A DNA stretch of 18,866 nucleotides from Pontimonas sp. GTDB taxonomy: Bacteria > Actinomycetota > Actinomycetes > Actinomycetales > Microbacteriaceae. The position numbers and the translations under genes are program-made. The notes below the pieces were generated by a model. That model did not search any database. It was not told where the DNA came from and worked only from the letters and a program-made list of their open reading frames with translations. Of this stretch, positions 7,227-15,283 are shown piece after piece (the stretch's first letter is position 1; each line of letters begins with the position of its first letter). The stretch covers positions 1,755 to 20,620 of the forward strand of contig JAFMKX010000010.1 in assembly GCA_017852615.1 (NCBI GenBank), given 5' to 3'.

Positions 7227-7718
7227 ATGAGCACTGTTGCCGTCGTTCCGGGTTCCTTTGATCCAGTGACCCTGGGTCACCTTGATGTGATTGAGCGCGC
7301 GGCCGGGCTCTTCGATGAGGTTCACGTCGTTGTCGTGCACAACCCTGGAAAAGCCGCCTTGTTTCCCATAGCCCAGAGGGTGACCCTGCTCGAGCAGTCA
7401 CTATCCCAGGCAAAGATTGCGGGCGACGTGGTCGTCACCTCGTGGAGTGTGGGGTTGTTGGTCGATTACTGCACCGATGTGGGCGCCACAGTATTGGTCA
7501 AAGGGGTGCGCTCCCAGGTCGATGTGACCTATGAAACACCGATGGCGATTGTCAATAGAAACCTTGCTGGAATTGAAACAGTGTTCCTCCTACCCGATCC
7601 TGCGCACGCTCACGTATCGAGTTCGCTGGTGCGCCAAGTTGCGTCGTTAGGGGGCGACGTTTCCCCTTACGTTCCCGCGGCCGTGGCGGATTATTTAGCC
7701 AAGACCGAACTGCCCTAG
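7227..7718 (+). CDS. coaD: Phosphopantetheine adenylyltransferase
   Basis: CoaD transfers AMP from ATP to 4'-phosphopantetheine to give dephospho-CoA, the penultimate step of coenzyme A synthesis. At 163 aa it is of normal length. It has the nucleotidyltransferase start PGSFDPVTLGH, with Thr15 and His18 of the T/HxGH motif, and VSSSLVR at 130-136 corresponding to the family's ISSSxxR. ATG 7227 is chosen; GTGs at 7218 and 7221 are in frame but lie inside the proposed promoter spacer, and the family starts close to the PGSFDP strand. It follows recG at 54 bp with its own likely promoter. Confidence 0.95.
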   Translation: MSTVAVVPGSFDPVTLGHLDVIERAAGLFDEVHVVVVHNPGKAALFPIAQRVTLLEQSLSQAKIAGDVVVTSWSVGLLVDYCTDVGATVLVKGVRSQVDVTYETPMAIVNRNLAGIETVFLLPDPAHAHVSSSLVRQVASLGGDVSPYVPAAVADYLAKTELP

Positions 7719-7750
7719 TCTGTTCTCACCGAGCCTTGGGGCCGGCGAAC

Positions 7751-7757
7751 AAAGGGG
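7751..7757 (+). promoter_or_regulatory. Ribosome binding site deciding the aminotransferase start
   Basis: AAAGGGG abuts the ATG at 7758 with no spacer but lies 6 nt before the in-frame GTG at 7764. This favours GTG as the true start. Confidence 0.6.
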
Positions 7758-7763
7758 ATGTGT

Positions 7764-9074
7764 GTGGCGGATAAGCGCTCATATGACGAGCTGAAAAAAA
7801 TGGATCGTCGTCGTAACTTTTACTCGTGGTCGATCCAGGGAACACTGGATCCTTTGATGGTCTCCCACGCTCGTGGGATGTATGTCTATGACGTCGAAGG
7901 CCGGGAGTATTTGGACTTCTCCAGCCAGTTGGTCAATGTCAATATTGGTCATTCTCATCCCGTCGTGGTGCAGGCGATCGCTGATCAGGCCGCCCAATTG
8001 GCCACGGTGGCACCGGCGTTTTCGTCGATTCCTCGGGTGGACGCCGCCACCATGGTGGTCGAGCGTGCGGGTGAGGGGTTTGAGAAAGTCTTCTTCACCA
8101 ACGGTGGCGCTGATGCCAATGAGAACGCTATTCGTGCAGCGAGATTATTTACCGGTCGCACCAAGGTGCTCAGCACGTATCGCAGCTACCACGGCAACAC
8201 GGGATCTGCGATTGTGGCCACGGGGGACTGGAGGCGCCAACCCAATGAATACGCCACCGGCCACGTGCACTTTTATGGCCCCTTTGCCTACCGCAGTGAG
8301 TTCTTTTCCACCAGCGAAGAACAAGAATGTGAACGCGCACTGGCTCACCTCGAGCGTGTGATGCAGGGTGAGGGACCGGACACGATTGCCGCGGTGTTGC
8401 TTGAGAGTGTTCCCGGCACCGCAGGAATCATGGTGCCTCCACCGGGCTATTTAGCCGGTGTGCGAGCGCTGTGTGATCGCTACGGGATCATGTTGATCCT
8501 CGATGAGGTGATGTGTGGTTTTGGGCGCACCGGATCCTGGATGGCTTTCCATGCTCATGACGTCACTCCGGATCTGATCACCTTCGCCAAGGGTGTGAAC
8601 TCCGGGTATGTCCCGGTGGGTGGCGTTATTTTCTCGAGCGAACTTGCTAGCTATTTCGACGACCACATGTTCCCGGGAGGGTTGACCTATTCCGGACACC
8701 CTCTGGCCATGGCCTCCATCGTGGCGGCTCTGGGTGTGATGGAATCCGAGAAGATGCTCCCCAACGCCACCATGATCGGCGAGGAGCACCTGCGAGGCGG
8801 GCTTGCCCAGTTGGCTTCTTCCCACCCTGTGGTGGGAGACGTGCGCGGAGTGGGTTGCTTCTTTGCCCTGGATTTGGTGGTGGATCCCGCCACCAAGGAA
8901 CCCCTGGGTGCACCGGCCATGGGAGCCATCAAGAAAGAACTGATGGCGAGAAACCTCCTGCCCTTTGTGGTGGATAACCGTATTCACGTGGTTCCACCAC
9001 TGATTGTCACCCCGGATCAGGTTGCTCAGGCGTTGGCGATCTACGACGAAGCCCTCACTGCCGCTGGCTTCTAG
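7764..9074 (+). CDS. Class-III PLP-dependent aminotransferase
   Basis: A fold-type I omega-aminotransferase of 436 aa from the GTG start (two more residues if ATG 7758 is used). Such enzymes move an amino group between an omega-amino acid, diamine or amino sulfonate and a keto acid. Visible features are FFTNGGADANENA (cofactor phosphate region), LILDEVMCGFGRTG with Asp247 binding the pyridine nitrogen, FAKGVNSGY with Lys276 as the PLP Schiff-base lysine, and GLTYSGHPLA. These resemble the taurine/beta-alanine:pyruvate group, but substrate cannot be assigned. It sits between coaD and DUF177, a place where I know of no conserved aminotransferase, and shares no pathway with its neighbours. Its Shine-Dalgarno, not a leaderless hexamer, sets its start. 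Confidence 0.88.
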   Translation: MADKRSYDELKKMDRRRNFYSWSIQGTLDPLMVSHARGMYVYDVEGREYLDFSSQLVNVNIGHSHPVVVQAIADQAAQLATVAPAFSSIPRVDAATMVVERAGEGFEKVFFTNGGADANENAIRAARLFTGRTKVLSTYRSYHGNTGSAIVATGDWRRQPNEYATGHVHFYGPFAYRSEFFSTSEEQECERALAHLERVMQGEGPDTIAAVLLESVPGTAGIMVPPPGYLAGVRALCDRYGIMLILDEVMCGFGRTGSWMAFHAHDVTPDLITFAKGVNSGYVPVGGVIFSSELASYFDDHMFPGGLTYSGHPLAMASIVAALGVMESEKMLPNATMIGEEHLRGGLAQLASSHPVVGDVRGVGCFFALDLVVDPATKEPLGAPAMGAIKKELMARNLLPFVVDNRIHVVPPLIVTPDQVAQALAIYDEALTAAGF

Positions 9075-9077
9075 ACT
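9072..9077 (+). promoter_or_regulatory. Candidate -10 element for leaderless DUF177 transcript
   Basis: TAGACT overlaps the aminotransferase stop codon (9072-9074) and lies 6 nt before ATG 9084. No Shine-Dalgarno is evident in the spacer GGGATC apart from GGGA. Confidence 0.5.
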
Positions 9078-9083
9078 GGGATC

Positions 9084-9620
9084 ATGAGTAAGCGAGCGCA
9101 TTCGGATTTTGTTATCCCGGTTAAGGAACTTCTCCACCAACCCGGGGAGATGCGCGAAATTACGCTGGAGACCGTTGCGCCAGAAAAATATGGCGAAGCC
9201 ATGGCGGTCGTGGCGCAGGGTTCACCGCTGCGTATCGAGCTTCGTTTAGAGGGCTTGCATGAGGGTATTTTGGCCAGTGGTGAGATCACCGCGAGTGCCC
9301 GTGCGGAGTGCGTGCGGTGCCTCGATGTCTTCGATTTAGAGCTTCAAGTCGATTTTCAGGAGCTTTTCGCGTATTCTTCCACTGAGGCCGATTCTTATCT
9401 GGTGGCTCATGACGCCCTCGATCTCGAGGACATCATTCGGGATGCGGTGGTCCTAGACCTTCCGTTCCAGCCAGTGTGTAAGGAAACGTGTTTTGGTTTG
9501 GACCCCGTCACTGGCGAGAAACGAACCAGTGCGCCGGTAAGTCTCGATGCAGAAGAGATTGACCCACGGTGGCAAGAACTCAGTAAGCTTCTCGAGTCTG
9601 ATTCACCAGAAGCCTCCTAG
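9084..9620 (+). CDS. yceD: DUF177 / YceD family protein
   Basis: A 178-aa cytoplasmic protein of the DUF177 (YceD) family, almost always found just before rpmF. In bacteria and plastids the family is linked to 23S rRNA accumulation and large-subunit assembly; the biochemical role is not settled. The two family cysteine pairs are present: Cys76-x-x-Cys79 within AECVRCL, and Cys132-x-x-x-Cys136 near the end, probably a metal or disulfide site. The C-terminal Asp-Pro-Arg-Trp segment also fits. It precedes rpmF by 32 bp and probably shares its transcript. The start is set by ATG 9084 immediately after the TAGACT hexamer. Confidence 0.88.
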   Translation: MSKRAHSDFVIPVKELLHQPGEMREITLETVAPEKYGEAMAVVAQGSPLRIELRLEGLHEGILASGEITASARAECVRCLDVFDLELQVDFQELFAYSSTEADSYLVAHDALDLEDIIRDAVVLDLPFQPVCKETCFGLDPVTGEKRTSAPVSLDAEEIDPRWQELSKLLESDSPEAS

Positions 9621-9652
9621 AACATCCAGCCAGCAATCGAAAGAAGAACATC

Positions 9653-9856
9653 ATGGCGGTACCCAAGCGGAAGAAATCCCGCGCAAGAACCCACCATCGC
9701 CGTTCGGCGTGGAAGGCCGAGGTTCCTACCTTGGTCAAGACTGTCGAAAACGGTAAGACCGTGTACAGCTTGCCTCACCGAGCCAAGGTTGTAGAAGACA
9801 GCGCTGGCGTCGCTTTGTTCATGGAATATAAGGGCCGCAAGGTCGCCGACGTCTAA
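9653..9856 (+). CDS. rpmF: 50S ribosomal protein L32
   Basis: The 67-aa protein begins MAVPKRKKSRARTHHRRS and continues with WKAEVPTLV, the classic L32 N terminus, which binds 23S rRNA in the large subunit. The zinc-binding Cys-x-x-Cys pairs found in some L32 paralogues are absent, so this is the zinc-independent form. A purine-rich AAAGAAGAA stretch precedes the ATG. The rnc start codon comes one base after the stop codon, so DUF177, rpmF and rnc form an operon. Confidence 0.96.
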   Translation: MAVPKRKKSRARTHHRRSAWKAEVPTLVKTVENGKTVYSLPHRAKVVEDSAGVALFMEYKGRKVADV

Positions 9857-9857
9857 C

Positions 9858-10592
9858 GTGTCCGCTTCGCCAGAAGCCTCACCGGCTTTTGATCCCAGCG
9901 GCCTCCTGGAAGTCCTCCAGGTGGAAGTCTCGCCTGAGATTCTCTCCCAGGCGCTGACCCATTCCTCTTTTGCCTACGAGCAGGGTGGTTTGGACAACGA
10001 ACGCTTGGAGTTTTTAGGCGACGCCATTTTGGGCGAAGCCGTGACGGTGGCGCTGTATCACCGCTTTCCTGATTTGCCCGAGGGTGAACTAGCGAAAGCG
10101 CGAGCCAGCATTGTCTCCACCACCGCGCTGGCTGAGGTAGCCAGAAGTCTCACCCTGGGTGATTATTTGCGCTTAGGCCGCGGTGAAGAAAACACCGGGG
10201 GTCGGGATAAACCATCCCTTCTCGCCGATGCTCTGGAAGCACTCTTTGGGGCGGTCTATGTCGACCAGGGTGTGGTGGCAGCCCACGAGCTGATTAATCG
10301 CCTGATGAAAGACCTGGTCGAGGTCGCGGATTCGCGCAGCGAGTCCAGTGACCCTAAAACGGCACTTCAGGAATGGGCAGCTGCCCACCAGGAGTCTTCG
10401 CCCAAATACAACATCAGTGACACCGGACCAGATCACGCCAAGGTGTTCACCGCTCAGGTGTTCCTTGACTCGTATCCAGGTCCAGGACAACCCGCAGGAA
10501 TTGGCACCGGGAGTTCGAAGAAAGCAGCGGAGTTATCTGCCGCCAGTGAGGCCTTAGCGGCGGTGCGCAGCGCCGAAGCCGGCAATGCCTGA
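9858..10592 (+). CDS. rnc: Ribonuclease III
   Basis: RNase III cleaves double-stranded RNA and processes rRNA precursors. The 244-aa protein has the nuclease signature NERLEFLGDAILG at 47-59, including Glu51 and Asp55, a second acidic cluster at Asp124 and Glu127 in ADALEALFGAVYVD, and a C-terminal dsRNA-binding domain starting near DPKTALQEWA (about 173). GTG 9858 is one base after the rpmF stop, implying translational coupling; no Shine-Dalgarno is obvious at normal spacing. Its 3' end overlaps mutM by 8 nt. Confidence 0.95.
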   Translation: MSASPEASPAFDPSGLLEVLQVEVSPEILSQALTHSSFAYEQGGLDNERLEFLGDAILGEAVTVALYHRFPDLPEGELAKARASIVSTTALAEVARSLTLGDYLRLGRGEENTGGRDKPSLLADALEALFGAVYVDQGVVAAHELINRLMKDLVEVADSRSESSDPKTALQEWAAAHQESSPKYNISDTGPDHAKVFTAQVFLDSYPGPGQPAGIGTGSSKKAAELSAASEALAAVRSAEAGNA

Positions 10593-11487
10593 ACTGCCCG
10601 AGGTTGACGTTGTTCGCCAAGGACTAGAGCCTGCGATCACCGGCGCGCTCATCGAGCATGTGGAGATATTGGACCCCCGCTCGCTGAGGCGACACCAAGG
10701 TCCCCAGGAAGAGTTTGTGCACACTCTGGAAGGCGCGCGCATTCACGCCGTGGCTCGGCGGGGAAAATTCCTGTGGTGTCTCCTGGAGAATTCCACGGGG
10801 GCCCTGGTGTGTCATTTGGGCATGAGCGGACAGGTTCGCCTGGGTACACCAGAGTCCGATTTTGGTCCCCATCTGCGCATTCGATTCGATTTAGTCACCG
10901 ACTCTGGAGACCCCATCACGATGGGATTTGTTGACCAACGCATTTTTGGATCGATGGCGCTGGACGAACTCATCCCCACTGCAGATGGTTACCCCGGTGG
11001 CCAGGGCAGCGAGCAGGCAGTCATCCCGCGCAGCGTGGCGCACATCGCCCGTGATCCCCTCGATCCTGCTTTTGATGAGAAGCGTTTCTCTCGATCCCTG
11101 CGTGCTAAGAAAACCGAGATCAAACGGGCGTTATTAGATCAGCAGCTCATGAGTGGCATTGGAAACATCTATGCCGATGAAGCATTGTGGGCAACCAAGC
11201 TCCATGGGCGCTTCCCCACGTCACGGATGACTCCGGGGAAAACCCGCGAGCTCTTAGCGGCGCTGCGGGCAGTGTTGACCAAAGCACTGGGCGAAGGGGG
11301 CACCAGTTTTGATCAGCAATATGTCAACGTCAATGGTGCTAGCGGGTATTTTTCCCATTCCCTCAACGCGTATGGCCGCTCCGGGATGCCGTGTTCGCGC
11401 TGCGGGACGATCATCGTGCGCGAAGCATTTATGAACCGGTCCTCCCATCGTTGCCCGTCATGTCAAAGGGTTCCCAGAAAGCGGTAA
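10585..11487 (+). CDS. mutM: Formamidopyrimidine-DNA glycosylase
   Basis: MutM (Fpg) excises 8-oxoguanine and formamidopyrimidines and nicks the abasic site. The 300-aa protein starts MPELPEVD, giving the catalytic N-terminal Pro2 and Glu3. It has Lys61 in RRGKFLW, HLGMSGQVRL, the helix-two-turn-helix SGIGNIYADEALW, and a C-terminal zinc finger with Cys270, Cys273, Cys290 and Cys293. Because Pro2 must be N-terminal after Met removal, ATG 10585 is certain even though it overlaps rnc by 8 nt. Expression therefore depends on the rnc transcript. Confidence 0.96.
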   Translation: MPELPEVDVVRQGLEPAITGALIEHVEILDPRSLRRHQGPQEEFVHTLEGARIHAVARRGKFLWCLLENSTGALVCHLGMSGQVRLGTPESDFGPHLRIRFDLVTDSGDPITMGFVDQRIFGSMALDELIPTADGYPGGQGSEQAVIPRSVAHIARDPLDPAFDEKRFSRSLRAKKTEIKRALLDQQLMSGIGNIYADEALWATKLHGRFPTSRMTPGKTRELLAALRAVLTKALGEGGTSFDQQYVNVNGASGYFSHSLNAYGRSGMPCSRCGTIIVREAFMNRSSHRCPSCQRVPRKR

Positions 11488-11502
11488 GTTAGGGGTTTAT
11501 CA

Positions 11503-11522
11503 CCACGGCGTACCGGCCGTGG
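11503..11522 (+). promoter_or_regulatory. GC-rich hairpin between mutM and smc
   Basis: CCACGGC (11503-11509) and GCCGTGG (11516-11522) make a perfect 7-bp stem with a 6-nt loop, 14 nt before the smc Shine-Dalgarno. It lacks a U tract. It could be a weak terminator or attenuator for the mutM transcript or a 5' UTR structure of smc. Confidence 0.4.
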
Positions 11523-11535
11523 GGACACAGAAACT

Positions 11536-11539
11536 GGAG
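11536..11539 (+). promoter_or_regulatory. Ribosome binding site deciding the smc start
   Basis: GGAG lies 6 nt before GTG 11546. It supports starting smc at the conserved VHLKSLTLKGF sequence rather than at the in-frame codon at 11519, which falls inside the hairpin. Confidence 0.65.
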
Positions 11540-11545
11540 CGTCGC

Positions 11546-14500
11546 GTGCATCTGAAATCCCTCACCCTCAAGGGATTTAAGTCTTTCGCTCAGCCGACGA
11601 CGTTTGTCTTCGAACCCGGGGTTACCTGTGTGGTGGGACCCAATGGCTCCGGTAAATCTAATGTCGTGGACGCCCTGGCCTGGGTGATGGGTGAGCAAGG
11701 CGCTAAGACCCTGCGCGGTGGGTCCATGGAAGATGTCATCTTTGCGGGGACCACCACGAAGGCACCACTGGGGCGAGCCGAAGTGATGCTCACCATTGAT
11801 AACGCTGATGGCGCACTGCCCATCGACTACGCCGAGGTCACCATTTCGCGAACTCTGTTTCGCAATGGCGGCAGTGAATACGCGATCAACAAAGAACCCT
11901 GCCGGTTACTCGATGTTCAAGAACTGCTCAGCGATAGCGGACTGGGCCGCGAGATGCACGTCATCGTGGGTCAGGGCCAACTGGAGCGGGTGCTGCACGC
12001 GAGTCCTGAAGACCGCCGTCGTTTCATTGAAGAAGCCGCGGGAATCCTCAAGCACCGACGTCGGAAAGAAAAAACCCAACGCAAGTTGGAATCGATGCAG
12101 GCCAACCTCACGAGGCTCAACGACCTAGCCGGCGAAATCCGCCGCCAGCTCACCCCACTGGGTCGCCAAGCAGAAATCGCCCAGCAGGCTCAAAGCATCC
12201 AGGCGGTGGTGCGCGATGCCAAATCTCGAATTCTTGCGGATGACCTTCACGCCCTAGGGGTGGCTCTGGAAGATTTCCACACGGATGAACAGCAACGCGC
12301 TGCCGAGCGCACGGCGCTCGGGGATCGCCTTGATGGCCTTCGCCGTCGGATTGCCACGTTGGAATCAGGTTCGCACAGTGCCGAACTGGACCAGGCTCGC
12401 AGTATTGATTTTGCGCTGCGGGGGATTCTCGAGCGCCTGACGTCGCTGCACACACTGGCTACTGAGCGCGCCACCGCCATTGAGGATGCTGCCGCCGAAG
12501 GACCGATTCCCGGTGTGGTCACCGAGGAGGATGCACAGGCTAGTGAGCGTGAAGCGCAGGCCGCGCAGGAACTAGTGTCCACGAGCGAAGAAATTGTGGG
12601 CGAAATCTCGGCGCGGTTGGCAACCCACAAGGCGTCCTTAGCGACGTTGGATGCGCAAATTGCGGCTTCTTTGAGCCTGGTCAACGAATACGACTCCACC
12701 ATGAGCTCGAGACAATCCCAGGTCGATTTGCAAACGTCGTTGGTGGAAGCACAGACCTCCGATGTGGCGCGCCAGGTAGCCGCCTTAGACGCCGCCACCA
12801 CGCGTTTGGCAGGGGCCCAAGCGGACATGGACGCAGTACTGGGGGATACTTCCTCAGCCCCAGACACGGTCGCGCAGGCGTATGAAAAAGAATTAGCAGA
12901 AGCCGAAGCTGCTCTGGCAGCGGCAGATGCCGCGGAAACCGAGACCAGAAATGCTTTGCACCAGGGCGAGCGTGAGCTGGAGGCTATTGCTGCCAAAGTG
13001 TCCGCTTTAGAATTGGCGCTGCGCAGCGACAGTGCGCACGACGATATCTCCAGCCATGGAGCCGTCACCGGCAGCGTCTCGGACTCCCTCGAGGTCACCC
13101 CGGGATATGAAACCGCGATCGCTCGCGCGCTGGGTTCGCTAGCGGATGCCTTCTTAGTTAATTCCCACCAGGATGCCTGGAAACTCATTCGATCCCGTGG
13201 GGCAGACTCCACCTCCCGTGTGGAGATGGTCGTGGCCAATGCCGCAGCACGCTCGCAAGCGCAGCACGACGGTGTGATTGCGGCAACCACCCTGGTGGTC
13301 GGCCCCGTGGGTGTGGTGGCGCTCTTGGCCGACACCTACGTCGCCGAGGATGTGGAAACCGCAGAGAAGGTGTGGAATTCAGCTGGTTTTTCGGGACGGG
13401 GGCTCTCGCTGGTCACGGTGGCCGGAGACGTCTTTAGTGACTACACGATTCAGACGGGAAGCGGACAAGCTCCCAGCCGCTTAGAGCTCGCTGCTGAACG
13501 CGATGCTTCCCAGGCTGCGCTAACCACACTTTCGACCACCCTGGAGCGCACTCGCTTTGCTGCCACAGAAGCTGCGATAGCCAAACAGCAGGCGCAAGAA
13601 AAAGTAAAAACCGCTCTGGCCCAACTGCGCGAAGCGGATGCCAAGAGTGCACAACACGGTGAGGTGGTCTCGAGAGCGCGAGCATCACTGGAGGCTGCCG
13701 GTGCCGAGGTCACTCGACTCAAGCAGGCAGTGGAAGCGTCCGAGGTCGCTCTCGAGAGCGCGAAGAGCACCGCAGAGGCCGCCCGTGAGGCGTTGGCGGA
13801 GTTTGCCGCAACACCGCGCCCCGCCATTGATGATGCCCAGCGCCAAGCCTTAGTGGCGTTGGTCGAGGAGGTAAGCGCAGAAGAAGTGAACGCCCGCATC
13901 GCGCTGGAGTCCTCTCGCCAAAAAGCTCACAGCGCCAGCGAGGCGCTGGCTTTGTTGCACGCGCGTTTGCGTGAACAGGAAGCGGCCAGAGTGCAAGAGC
14001 TTGCCCGGGCGAGTGCTCGTGTGGCCCGCGCTCAGCGAGCGAAAGAAGTGTTGACAATACTCCCGGGCGCCCTGGAGGTCGCTACCGCGGCGGTGGCGCA
14101 ATCAGCGCAAGCGCTGGTGGATGCCGAAGCGAAACGCCAGGTCGAAACAGCCGAGCTGATCGAATTGCGCACGGAAGAGTCGCAGGCTCGGGAACGCTTA
14201 GCCGCCATCACAGATTCGGTGCACAACCTAGAAATGCACATGTATGAGAAGAAGCTTCAGCGCACCACGCTGTTGGAGCGAGTCAGTGAAGAGCTGGGGC
14301 TCGATGAAGCCACCCTGCTTGCTGAATACGGGCCCGATGTTCCCATTCCCGCTGTCGACGAAGACGATGCGGCTTCTCCGGGTGACACTGTCTATGTCCG
14401 AGCCGAACAAGAGAGCCGACTCAAACAGGCCCAGCGAAAGCTGGATCAACTGGGTCGTGTAAATCCTCTGGCCCTGGAGGAATTTAACGCTCTCGAGCAG

Positions 14501-15064
14501 CGCCACACTTTCTTGCGCGATCAACTTGTGGACCTTCACAAAGCCCGTAAAGATCTCGAGTCGATCATGGCGGAGCTCGATGACACGATGCAGACGATTT
14601 TCCACGAAGCGTTTGAGGACACGAAGAAAGCCTTTGACGAAGTACTCCCCATCTTGTTCCCCGGTGGATCGGGTTCGTTGCGTCTGAGTGAGGGGGAGGA
14701 CCTCCTGAGCACGGGTATTGAGGTGGCCGTCAAACCCGCTGGGAAGAAAATCGAGCGCTTGTCGTTGCTCTCCGGTGGTGAGCGATCACTGGCTGCCGTG
14801 GCACTACTGATTGCCATCTTCAAAGCCCGACCCAGTCCGTTCTATATTCTCGATGAGGTCGAAGCGGCACTGGATGATTCCAACCTGGGCCGACTGCTCA
14901 GCGTTATTGAATCGCTTCGCGAAAGCTCGCAGTTGATTGTGATTACCCATCAAAAGCGCACGATGGAAATCGCGGATGCGCTCTACGGGGTATCGATGCG
15001 CAAGGACGGGGTCAGCGCTGTCGTGGGCCAACGAGTGAAAGAAGCCCAGGCCCTCGCGTCCTGA
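11546..15064 (+). CDS. smc: Chromosome segregation protein SMC
   Basis: SMC is the ATPase of the bacterial condensin, which works with ScpA and ScpB to organise and separate chromosomes. The protein is 1172 aa, the usual size. It has the N-terminal head with HLKSLTLKGFKSF and Walker A GPNGSGKS at 31-38, MEDVIFAGT, an Ala/Glu/Gln-rich coiled coil, a hinge (about 495-650, starting at GAVTGSVSDSL), a second coiled coil, and the C-terminal head with ABC signature LSGGERSLAAVAL (about 1074) and Walker B FYILDEVEAALDD (about 1098-1110). GTG 11546 is chosen from family alignment and the GGAG before it. The coiled coil yields long spurious open frames on the other strand. Confidence 0.96.
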   Translation: MHLKSLTLKGFKSFAQPTTFVFEPGVTCVVGPNGSGKSNVVDALAWVMGEQGAKTLRGGSMEDVIFAGTTTKAPLGRAEVMLTIDNADGALPIDYAEVTISRTLFRNGGSEYAINKEPCRLLDVQELLSDSGLGREMHVIVGQGQLERVLHASPEDRRRFIEEAAGILKHRRRKEKTQRKLESMQANLTRLNDLAGEIRRQLTPLGRQAEIAQQAQSIQAVVRDAKSRILADDLHALGVALEDFHTDEQQRAAERTALGDRLDGLRRRIATLESGSHSAELDQARSIDFALRGILERLTSLHTLATERATAIEDAAAEGPIPGVVTEEDAQASEREAQAAQELVSTSEEIVGEISARLATHKASLATLDAQIAASLSLVNEYDSTMSSRQSQVDLQTSLVEAQTSDVARQVAALDAATTRLAGAQADMDAVLGDTSSAPDTVAQAYEKELAEAEAALAAADAAETETRNALHQGERELEAIAAKVSALELALRSDSAHDDISSHGAVTGSVSDSLEVTPGYETAIARALGSLADAFLVNSHQDAWKLIRSRGADSTSRVEMVVANAAARSQAQHDGVIAATTLVVGPVGVVALLADTYVAEDVETAEKVWNSAGFSGRGLSLVTVAGDVFSDYTIQTGSGQAPSRLELAAERDASQAALTTLSTTLERTRFAATEAAIAKQQAQEKVKTALAQLREADAKSAQHGEVVSRARASLEAAGAEVTRLKQAVEASEVALESAKSTAEAAREALAEFAATPRPAIDDAQRQALVALVEEVSAEEVNARIALESSRQKAHSASEALALLHARLREQEAARVQELARASARVARAQRAKEVLTILPGALEVATAAVAQSAQALVDAEAKRQVETAELIELRTEESQARERLAAITDSVHNLEMHMYEKKLQRTTLLERVSEELGLDEATLLAEYGPDVPIPAVDEDDAASPGDTVYVRAEQESRLKQAQRKLDQLGRVNPLALEEFNALEQRHTFLRDQLVDLHKARKDLESIMAELDDTMQTIFHEAFEDTKKAFDEVLPILFPGGSGSLRLSEGEDLLSTGIEVAVKPAGKKIERLSLLSGGERSLAAVALLIAIFKARPSPFYILDEVEAALDDSNLGRLLSVIESLRESSQLIVITHQKRTMEIADALYGVSMRKDGVSAVVGQRVKEAQALAS

Positions 15065-15086
15065 GCTGGTGCATACGCGCAAGGGG

Positions 15087-15092
15087 TACTCT
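15087..15092 (+). promoter_or_regulatory. Candidate -10 element for the small membrane protein gene
   Basis: TACTCT is 7 nt before ATG 15100, the same spacing as at thiL and coaD. Alternatively AAGGGG at 15081-15086 is a Shine-Dalgarno for the in-frame GTG at 15094. Confidence 0.5.
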
Positions 15093-15099
15093 GGTGACT

Positions 15100-15261
15100 A
15101 TGGGACGCAAGCAACTGGCCGGGTGGGTTTTGGTCGTCCTCGCTGGCGCTCTCAGCACCGGCATTGTTGCCGTGGAAGTAGCACACCTCATCCAGGGCGC
15201 TAGCCCCGAGAGTTCTGAAGGGTTGCCCGTGGTGGGTTTTCAACCCGTTGACGAAGACTAA
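15100..15261 (+). CDS. Small single-pass membrane protein, unknown function
   Basis: A 53-codon open frame fills most of the 219-bp gap between smc and ftsY. It starts MGRKQLAGW, has one hydrophobic segment (about residues 7-27, rich in Val, Leu, Ala and Gly), then a short acidic, Pro/Ser-containing tail ending Asp-Glu-Asp. The basic N terminus suggests the N-in orientation with the tail outside; it could also be a signal anchor. No lipobox Cys is present. A proposed -10 ends 7 nt before the ATG, and an alternative GTG two codons upstream has a good Shine-Dalgarno. I do not recognise the family. The start signals, coding-like third-position GC and the fit between genes support it being real. 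Confidence 0.7.
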   Translation: MGRKQLAGWVLVVLAGALSTGIVAVEVAHLIQGASPESSEGLPVVGFQPVDED

Positions 15262-15283
15262 GCAACCGAAACTGGATTGAGCG

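Noticed and set aside
8451..9140. 229-codon open frame antisense to the aminotransferase
   Set aside because: No family features; His/Gly/Ser-rich composition typical of the complement of a GC-rich gene. The aminotransferase motifs on the plus strand are clear.
12247..13335. Long open frame antisense to smc (362 codons)
   Set aside because: It is Ser/Ala/Arg-rich with no recognisable motif and mirrors the Ala/Glu-rich coiled coil of smc, which is firmly supported on the other strand.
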